58,350 nucleotides of DNA. Source: Lysobacter sp. ISL-50. GTDB lineage: Bacteria; Pseudomonadota; Gammaproteobacteria; Xanthomonadales; Xanthomonadaceae. A program made the translations under genes and the position numbers. Position 1 is the first letter of the stretch; every line of letters starts with the position of its first letter. Of the stretch, positions 34,627 to 43,100 are shown piece by piece. Below the pieces are notes generated by a model, which worked only from the letters and a program-made list of their open reading frames with translations, did no database searches and had not been told where the DNA came from. Location: NCBI RefSeq assembly GCF_018612875.1, contig NZ_JAGGRI010000028.1:1-58350 (forward strand), given 5' to 3'.

Positions 34627-34669
34627 AGCGATATCTGCCTTGATTGGGGGAAATCCGGTGTCGACACAC

Positions 34670-34699
34670 AATACGAATAAACCGTCGTATTTTGTATTC
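34670..34699. promoter_or_regulatory. Inverted repeat, likely operator before the methyltransferase
   Basis: AATACGA (34670-34676) and TCGTATT (34685-34691) form a perfect inverted repeat with an eight-base spacer, and CGAATA/TATTCG (34674-34679, 34694-34699) overlaps it. It lies 44 bases upstream of the methyltransferase start in locally AT-rich DNA, as expected for a TetR-family operator. The divergent tetR-type gene is the obvious candidate; no binding is shown. Confidence 0.45.
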
Positions 34700-34978
34700 G
34701 CATTAGATTTCGTCCGATTCCAGCCAAGGCGAATCGCCTGTTTTTACCTGTTATTTCGATGACAGACGGCTTTCCTGACCGAGCGTATTTAGGTCATCTG
34801 CGCATCGCTGTTCGCATTTCAGGGCCGCAAGTCGATCGACCCTGCGCAAACACAAAGCCAGCCGTCTCGCGTTGACCGACGCAAACGCTCGCGGCCGCAG
34901 CCGCGGCGCGCCGATTTTCCCGACTGGGCCTATGATGCGGTCAGCACCTCATCTCGAATCCGCATCGACAGGCCGGCC

Positions 34979-35680
34979 ATGACCGCTCGCAAAGCGCCCA
35001 GAATTTCTTCGCGAAAGCAGCCGAAACAGGCCAGATCGAACCAGCTCGTCACCGCGATCCTGCAGGCGGCCGCGCAGGTTCTGGCGGTGGAAGGCGCGCA
35101 GCGGTTCACCACCGCACGGGTGGCCGAGCGAGCCGGCGTCAGCGTCGGATCGCTGTATCAGTACTTTCCCAACAAGGCCGCGATTCTGTTCCGGCTGCAG
35201 AGCGACGAATGGCAGCAGACGACCGATCTGCTGAGCGCCATCCTGAAAGATGCCGCGAAACCGCCACATGAGCGCCTGCGGGCGCTGGTCCATGCCTTCA
35301 TCCGCTCCGAATGCGACGAAGCGCAGATGCGGGTGGCGCTCAATGATGCCGCCCCGCTCTACCGCGACGCGCCTGAGACGAAGAAAGCCCGCGCCCGGGG
35401 CGAGCGCACGCTGCAGGCCTTCATGCGCGAGATCCTGCCGAACACGCCCAGCGCCGCGCGCCTGCGCGCGGGCGACCTGATCGGCACGACGCTCAGCACC
35501 GTGGGCAAACAGTTCTCGGAAACTCCGCGCACCGCGGCGCAGATCAAGGCCTACTCGCAGGCCATGTCGGACATGTTCCTGGCCTATATCGAACGCATCG
35601 GTTCGACCCAGGCGTCCGCTTCATCGAAGGCGCATGGACGCAAAGCGCGGATGCGCCTCGACGGCGCGCTTACTGGATGA
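34979..35680 (+). CDS. TetR/AcrR family transcriptional regulator
   Basis: A 233-residue regulator. The N-terminal DNA-binding domain contains AILQAAAQVLAVEGAQRFTTARVAERAGVSVGSLYQYFPNKAAIL, the classical TetR helix-turn-helix with the YQYFPNK signature. Its helical ligand domain follows, and the tail SSKAHGRKARMRLDGALTG is unusually basic. It is divergent from the methyltransferase gene and likely represses it. Its end overlaps the convergent DUF4019 gene by 11 bases. The inducer is unknown. Confidence 0.9.
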   Translation: MTARKAPRISSRKQPKQARSNQLVTAILQAAAQVLAVEGAQRFTTARVAERAGVSVGSLYQYFPNKAAILFRLQSDEWQQTTDLLSAILKDAAKPPHERLRALVHAFIRSECDEAQMRVALNDAAPLYRDAPETKKARARGERTLQAFMREILPNTPSAARLRAGDLIGTTLSTVGKQFSETPRTAAQIKAYSQAMSDMFLAYIERIGSTQASASSKAHGRKARMRLDGALTG

Positions 35681-36152
35681 CGTAGCCCGAGAACCGCCAC
35701 ATCCCGTCTTCGTCCCGACGCAGGGACACCAGTTCCGTCGCCGCGCGCTTGCCCTGGAACTGGCTGGAGAATTCGACGCTGGCGTACAGGCCCGGAGGAA
35801 GCTTGGCGCCGTTGCCCACCATTTCGCGCCGCACCGCGATCCAGTTGCGCGAACTGGCCGCGCCCAGCGGCTTGCGGCTCTTGCCGACATAGCCGACGAA
35901 GTCTTCACGCTTGGCGCTGCGCTTGGTCACGTTCGACGAGTTGTCCCACAACGCGCCGGCCTGATCGCGATCGATCGCCTGCAGCAACTGCAACGCGGAG
36001 TTCGCCAGGGTATTGGGGTCGATGTCGCGCGCGGCGGCCGACTGGGTCGCCGCGGCCGGTCGCGCCGCCTGACCCTGGCTCTGCCCCTGGGCGATCGCCG
36101 ATGCGGACACGACGCACAACGCCGCCGCCATCGCGGTTACGAAAAATTTCAT
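35670..36152 (-). CDS. Exported DUF4019 protein
   Basis: A 160-residue protein with a signal peptide ending in ASAIAQ, then a Gln/Ala-rich linker (GQSQGQAARPAAATQSAAA) and a DUF4019 domain. The domain includes LANSALQLLQAIDRDQAGALWDNSSNVTKRSAKREDFVGYVGKSRKPLG and ASVEFSSQFQGKRAATELVSLRRDEDGMWRFSGYVIQ. The ATG at 36150-36152 was chosen for the signal peptide. It follows the OmpA-type lipoprotein gene by 46 bases on the same strand, so the two may be cotranscribed. The role of DUF4019 is unknown. Confidence 0.85.
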   Translation of the reverse strand: MKFFVTAMAAALCVVSASAIAQGQSQGQAARPAAATQSAAARDIDPNTLANSALQLLQAIDRDQAGALWDNSSNVTKRSAKREDFVGYVGKSRKPLGAASSRNWIAVRREMVGNGAKLPPGLYASVEFSSQFQGKRAATELVSLRRDEDGMWRFSGYVIQ

Positions 36153-36198
36153 GGCCCTACCTCGGTTGTTGCTTGATGGATGAAAACGACGCGGCGAT

Positions 36199-37032
36199 TC
36201 ACTCTTCCACATCGGCCTTGATCTCGACGCGGCGATTGGGCTGCAGGCAGGCGATCAAGTCGCTGCGCTGCATCGAGGACTCGCAATTTCCGACGACCGG
36301 CTCCGTCTCGCCGCGGCCTTCGGCGGAGATCAGCCGCGCCGGCACGCCTTCGTCGATCAAGAGCTGACGCACGGTTTCGGCGCGCTGGCGCGACAGCGCC
36401 TGATTGGCTTGTTCGCTGCCGATCAGGTCGGTGTGTCCGATCACCCGCACCGAGCGCAAGGTCTTGGCATTGCGCAGTTCGCCAGCGATGCGCGCGACCT
36501 CAGCCCGGCCGCCCGCCTGCAGATCGCCGGCGCCGGAGCGGCCGAACGCGAACAAGGCATCGGCGGACACGGAGAAGTTACGCGTGGTGGCCGCCGCAGG
36601 CGCCGCCGGCATGGCCGCGACGGGCTCGCGCAGCAGTTCGCCGCAGGTTTGCGGTTGCCAGTAGAAACTGCGCGCCAGATAGTTCTGGTCGAAAATCACC
36701 TTGTACTGGCAGGTGGTCACGCTGCCGTCGCGGCGGAAATGGAAGAGGTAGTCCCATTCGCGAACGCCGGCGTAGCCTTCGCGGAAGTGCGGGCGTCCCA
36801 GCAGGTGATAAAGCTGCTCCTTGCCGACGCCGGGCGCGACCAGGCGCAGGTTGTCGAGGTTGGGAAAGGTTCCGTCTTTCAGCACCGCGCGCTCGGGCGC
36901 CGGAAACACCACTTCGCCCGGCACGCCGTCGGCGGAAATATCGCGACTGACATGTCGGGTACCGCAAGCGGACAGCAGTCCCATCGCGACCGTGCACGCG
37001 ATCGCTATGCCAGCGAATCGTTTGGCTTCCAT
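36199..37032 (-). CDS. OmpA-family lipoprotein with a BamE/SmpA-like N-terminal domain
   Basis: A 277-residue outer-membrane lipoprotein. The lipobox is LLSAC. Residues about 55-140 read LRLVAPGVGKEQLYHLLGRPHFREGYAGVREWDYLFHF and VIFDQNYLARSFYW, which fits the SmpA/OmlA (BamE-like) fold. The C-terminal OmpA domain includes DALFAFGRSG, VRVIGHTDLIGSEQANQALSRQRAETVRQLL and QPNRRVEI, and should bind peptidoglycan. GAGGA precedes the ATG. It lies 141 bases after the giant adhesin stop on the same strand; a role in adhesin assembly is plausible but unproven. Confidence 0.9.
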   Translation of the reverse strand: MEAKRFAGIAIACTVAMGLLSACGTRHVSRDISADGVPGEVVFPAPERAVLKDGTFPNLDNLRLVAPGVGKEQLYHLLGRPHFREGYAGVREWDYLFHFRRDGSVTTCQYKVIFDQNYLARSFYWQPQTCGELLREPVAAMPAAPAAATTRNFSVSADALFAFGRSGAGDLQAGGRAEVARIAGELRNAKTLRSVRVIGHTDLIGSEQANQALSRQRAETVRQLLIDEGVPARLISAEGRGETEPVVGNCESSMQRSDLIACLQPNRRVEIKADVEE

Positions 37033-37173
37033 TGGATGTTCCTCGCTTTGACTGGTGACCATCGGTCGGCGCACATGACGCGCGCCGCCGGACAGAGTTC
37101 TGATTCGTTCGGGTTCCGCGACCAAGACCTCATCGGATTGCGCGCGGCGCCCTTCGGCGCCGCGCGCATCGCT

Positions 37174-40100
37174 TCACCACTGGATACCCGCGCCGACCGA
37201 GAAGCCCCAGTCGCGCGCGGTGTTTCCGCTGGCCTGGGCCTTGTAGACCCAGCGGCCGTTCTCGGTGATGCCCGACAGGCCCACCGCCATGCCGTATTCG
37301 CCCTGATAGCCGCCGGCCGCGATCGCGAGCATGCTCTTGCCCGGCAGATACGCCTGCGGCAAGCCCGCCATCGCCATCGCCGAGGACGTGCCGGCGCGGA
37401 AGTCCTTGCGCAGGTTCCACACGTCGTAGTCGAACTTCTGGAAGCGCGCGTCGGTGTAGGCCTTCGATTGATCGACGGCGGAACTCACCCCGGCGTTGAG
37501 CTGGCTGACGTTGACCGCGTCGGTACCGGCGATGCCGGGCGCCACGCCGGTGATGGTGCGGCCGCCGACGTTGACCTCGCCGGTGGAGGTGCTGTTGCCG
37601 ACGTAAGCGGCGTTGTATCCGCTCTGCGCGCCGACCGTGGTGGCCGATCCGGACCCCAGCGCCACGCTGTTGGCGTGGCTGGCCGTCGCGCCGGTGCCCA
37701 GCGCGGTGCTGGCATTGCCGCTGGCCGTACTCTGGTTGCCCACCGCCAAGGCGTTGTTGCCGCTGGCCACCGCGCCGTTGCCGCCCGCCGACGAATTGGT
37801 GCCGGTCGGCTGCGGCTTGGCGATGTTGCCTTCCTGGCTGACCTGGAACATGCCGTCGGAACCGTTCTGCACATTGGTGATGCGGCCGTCGAAGCCGTTG
37901 ACGGTGTTCGACAGATTGGCGACGTTGCCTTCGACCTGGGTGATGCGGCCGTCGAAGCCGTTGACCGTGGTGCTCAGGTCGGCGATGTCGCCCTCGACGT
38001 TGGTCACGCGTCCGTCCAGCGCATTGACCGCCTGATTGGTCGCGTGCAACTGCGAGCCGTTGACCGCGTCGGTCGAAGTCTCCGACAAGCGACCGGCGGC
38101 GACGTTGGTGAGGGTGCGTTCGGCGCCCGCGCTGCCCACGCTCACCGTTCCCACCGGCGCGGCACCGGCGAAGTTGTACGTGGTGCCGGCGATGGTGGCG
38201 CTGGCGGTGCCCACCGCGGCGGCGGTGGAGGAGCCCGCGCCCAGCGCCACGCTGTTGGCGGTGCCGGCGGTGGCGCCGGTGCCGATCGCCACCGCATCGC
38301 CGGCGGTGGCGCTGGCGTTCACGCCCGAAGCGATCGCGCCGGTCGCGGTGGCGCCGTTGTTGGCGTAGTTGCCGCCCTGCACGCCGCCGTCGTTGACGCT
38401 GTAGTAATGCGCGGTGCCGGAGGAAACCGCCTGGTTCAACTGATCCAGGTTCACCGCGTCGGTGCCGTTGGCGCCGGCGCCCACGTTGGTGATGGTCGTG
38501 CCGCCGGCGTTGATGCCGACGTTGGTGATGCTGGGGCCGCCGGCGATGGTCAGGCCGTTGGTGGTGATCGTGGTATTGCCGACCACCACGCTGTTGAAGC
38601 TCGGGTCCGGCACCACGCCGACCGTCAAGGTGCCGGAGGCGTCGTCGTAGGCGACCGTGGCGTTGCTGCCGGCGGCCACGGTCAGGGTTTCGTTGGGCGC
38701 GATATTGCCGCTGTTGGCGCCGGCGGCGATGTTCCAGCCGGCGCTGGCGTTGTTGTTCACCTGGGTCAGCGCGTCCTGCACGTTGGTGTAGTTGTTGCCG
38801 CCGACCGCCAGGCCCGCCGTCACCGTGTGCGTGGCCGGGTTGTAGACCGAGGTGCCGCCGAGCGAGGCCGCGGTGCTGTTGCCCAGCTGATCCAGGTTGA
38901 CGCCCAGCGCGCCCACCGCCTGATTGGTCGCGAACAACTGCGAGCCGTTGATCGCATCGGTGGAAGCGCCCGACACCCGGCCCGCGGCGACGTTGGTGAG
39001 GGTGCGCTCGGCGCCGACCGCGCCGACGCTGACCGTGCTGGTCGGCGCGATGCCGGCGTAGTTGTAGGCCACCCCGTCGATGGTGTCGCTGCTCGTCGCC
39101 ACCACCGTAGCGGTGACCGAACCCGAACCCAGCGCCACATCGCCGGCCTGCGTGCCGGCGACCGCGCCGTTGCCCACGGCCGTGCCGCCGGCCACCGTGG
39201 CGCTCGCACCCACGCCCGCGGCCAGCGCGTTGACGCCGCTCGCGCCGTCGTTGTTGTAGTTGCCGCCGGCGACGCCGTTGTCGTTGACGCTGTAGTAATG
39301 CGTGGTCGCCGCCCGCGCCGCCGCGGTCAACTGCGCCACGTTCACCGCATCGGTGTCCCGCGCGCCGGCCGCCACGCCGGTGATCTGGCGCGTGTCGGTC
39401 CCATTGCCCACGCTCACCGCGCCCAAGGTGCTGCGCCAGGTCGGCGAGGTATCGGTGGAAGGCAGACCGCTGACCGGGTCGTAACCGGCCACGCCGGCGG
39501 CGGTGTTGGCCACCGAGCCGCGGCCCAGGGCCACGCCATCGACGGCGGTCACCGAGGTGTTGGTGCCCAACGCGGTGGCGCCGGATACATCCGCGATGGC
39601 GTTGCGGCCCAGCGCCGCGCCGGCTACCAGCGCCGGATCGATCACGCCGCCGTTGTAGGTCGCATTGGCGCCGTCGCCGAACGCCGCGCCGCCGTTGCCG
39701 GCGCGCGCCGAGGCGCCCATCGCGACCGAACCCGTGGCGATCGCGTCGGTGCCGATCGCGATGGCGTTGACTCCGCTGGACGCCGCGTTCAGACCCATGG
39801 CGATCGCGCCGGTGGCGCTGGCGTTGGCGGTGTTGCCGATGGCGAGGGCGCTTTCCGCCGACGCCGAACTCGACCGGCCCAAGGCCGTGGAATACAGACC
39901 CGTCGCGTTGGCGTCGTAACCCGCGGCCAGGGCCGAGGTCGCGGTCGCATCGGCGAAATGGCCGATCGCCACCGCCTGGCTCGCGGTGGCCGTCGACACC
40001 ATGCCCAGCGCGACCGCGTAGGCATCGGTCGCGCGCGATGCGTCGCCGATCGCCACCGCGCCGTTGCCGCCGGACAGGGACGCCCCGCCGATGGCGATAC

Positions 40101-43100
40101 CGAGGCGGACATTGGCCGTGGCGCCGACGCCGATCGCGATCGTGTTCTGGGCCGAGGACAAGCTGTTGATGCCGAGCGCCACCACGCCGCCGGTGATGGC
40201 CTGCGCGTTGGTGCCGATGGCGACGCCGTTGTCCTGGCTCGCCGTCGCGCCGAAGCCCGCGGCATACGACCCCACACCGGTCGCGCTGGCGTTCACGCCG
40301 GAAGCGATCGCGTTGACGCCGCTCGCGCCGTCGTTGTTGTAGTTGCCGCCCACGACGCCGTTGTCGTTGACGCTGTAATAGTGCGTGCGCACCGCGGTGG
40401 TCGCGTCGGTCAACTGGCTGACATTGACCGCATCCGTGCCGGCCACGCCGGGCGCGACGTTGTTGATGACCAACCCACCGGCATTGATGCCGGAAGTGGT
40501 AACACTGGGCCCACCGGTGATGGTCAGGCCGTTATTGTTCAACACGGTGTTGCCGGCGGTGACGCTGTTGACGGTGATGTCGTCGGCCAGATCGAAGCTG
40601 ACGTTATCGCTGGCCGCGGTCTTGCTGACCACGATATTGCCGTCGGTGTTGTTCAGATCGACCGCTTCGCCCGGCGCCACGTTGCTGGCATTGGCGCCCT
40701 GCGCGCTGACGTTCCAGCCCGCATTGGCGGTGGTGGCGACCTGTTCGATCGCCTGATTGGTCGCGAACAACTGCGAACCGTTGATCGCATCGGTCGAGCC
40801 ACCCGACACCCGGCCGGCGGCGACGTTGGTGATCGTCCGCTCCGCGCCGGCCGTACCCACGCTGACCGTGCTGGTCGGCGTGATGCCGGCGTAGTTGTAC
40901 GCGGTCCCGGCGATGGTGTCGCCAGCCGTCGCCACGACGGTGCCGGTGACCGAACCCGAACCCAGCGCCACGTCGCCGGCCTGGGTCGCGGCGGTCGCAC
41001 CGAAGCCCACCGCGGTCGCGCCGGCGGTGGTCGCGGTCGCGCCCACACCCGCGGCCAACGCGTTGACGCCGCTCGCGCCGTCATTGTTGTAGTTGCCGCC
41101 CACGACGCCGTTGTCGTTGACACTGTAGTAATGCGTGCGCACCGCGGTGGTCGCGTCGGTCAACTGGCTGACATTGACCGCATCCGTGCCGGCCACGCCG
41201 GGCGCGACGTTGTTGATGACCAGGCCGCCGGCATTGATGCCGGAAGTGGTGACACTCGGTCCGCCGGTGATGGTCAAGCCGTTGTTGTTCAACACGGTGT
41301 TGCCGGCGGTGACGCTGTTGACGGTGATGTCATCGGCCAGATCGAAGCTGACGTTGTCGCTGGCCGCGGTCTTGCTGACGACGATGTTGCCGTCGGTGTT
41401 GTTCAGATCGACCGCTTCGCCCGGCGCCACGTTGCTGGCATTGGCGCCCTGCGCGCTGACGTTCCAGCCCGCATTGGCGGTGGTGGCGACCTGTTCGATC
41501 GCCTGATTGGTCGCGAACAACTGCGAACCGTTGATCGCATCGGTCGAGCCACCCGACACCCGGCCGGCGGCGACGTTGGTGATCGTCCGCTCCGCGCCGG
41601 CCGTACCCACGCTGACCGTGCTGGTCGGCGTGATGCCGGCGTAGTTGTACGCGGTCCCGGCGATGGTGTCGCCGGCCGTCGCCACAACCGTACCGGTGAC
41701 CGAACCCGAACCCAGGGCCACGTCGCCGGCCTGGGTCGCGGCGGTCGCGCCGAAGCCCACCGCGGTCGCGCCGGCGGTGGTCGCGGTCGCGCCCACGCCC
41801 GCGGCCAACGCATTGACGCCGCTCGCGCCGTCGTTGTTGTAGTTGCCGCCCACGACGCCGTTGTCGTTGACGCTGTAGTAGTGCGTGCGCACCGCCGTGG
41901 TCGCATCGGTCAACTGACTGACGTTGACCGCATCCGTGCCGGCCACGCCGGGCGCGACGTTGTTGATGACCAACCCACCGGCATTGATGCCGGAAGTGGT
42001 AACACTGGGCCCACCGGTGATGGTCAGGCCGTTATTGTTCAACACGGTGTTGCCGGCGGTGACGCTGTTGACGGTGATGTCGTCGGCCAGATCGAAGCTG
42101 ACGTTATCGCTGGCCGCGGTCTTGCTGACCACGATATTGCCGTCGGTATTGTTCAGATCGACCGCTTCGCCCGGCGCCACGTTGCTGGCGTTGGCGCCCT
42201 GCGCGCTGACGTTCCAGCCCGCGTTGGCGGTGGTGGCGACCTGTTCGATCGCCTGGTTGGTCGCGAACAACTGCGAACCGTTGATCGCGTCGGTCGAGGC
42301 ACCCGATACCCGGCCGGCGGCGACGTTGGTGATCGTCCGCTCCGCGCCGACCGTACCGACGCTAACCGTGCTGGTCGGCGCGACGCCGGCGAAGTTGTAG
42401 CTCGTGCCGTTGATCGTCGTGCTGGGCGTCGCCATCGCTGCCGCGGTGACCGAACCCGAGCCCAGCGCGACCGCGCCGGCCTGGGCGGCGGCGCTGTTGG
42501 CGCCGAGCGCGATGGCGTTGTCCGCGCTGGCCGCCGCGGTGCTGCCGAAGGCGAGCGCGCTGGCGCCGGCGGCGTTGGCGGTGTTGCCCAGCGCCACGGC
42601 CCCGAGGCCGTTGGCGATGTTGGCGTTGCCGAGCGCCACCGCGCCGTTGCCGGTGGCGGTGTTGTTCGCGCCCACGCCCACCGCGCCGGTGCCGCTGACG
42701 GTGTTCGGATCGCCGATCGCCACGGCGCCGTCGCCGTTGACGCTCTGGCTCTCACCGATCGCCACCGCGCCGGTACCGCCGAGCACCTGCGAGTTGCGGC
42801 CGATCGCGACCGAGCCCGGGCCGGCCGTCGCCGCCACTGTGTTGGTATCGCCCAATGCCACGGTCGAAGCCGCCAACGCCTGCGTGGACGCGCCGATCGC
42901 GGTGGCGCGCGCCGCCGTGGCGCTCGCGCCGGGGCCGATCGCGGAGGCGAACTCGCCCGATGCGCTGGCGAACTCGCCGAGCGCCAGGCTGTTGGTGGCG
43001 CTGGCATTGGCGAAGGCGCCCACCGCGGTGGAGCCGCTGACGCCCGATGCCTGGGCGTCGACGCCGATCGCGACACTGCTGACCGCCGAGGCCGCGGTGC

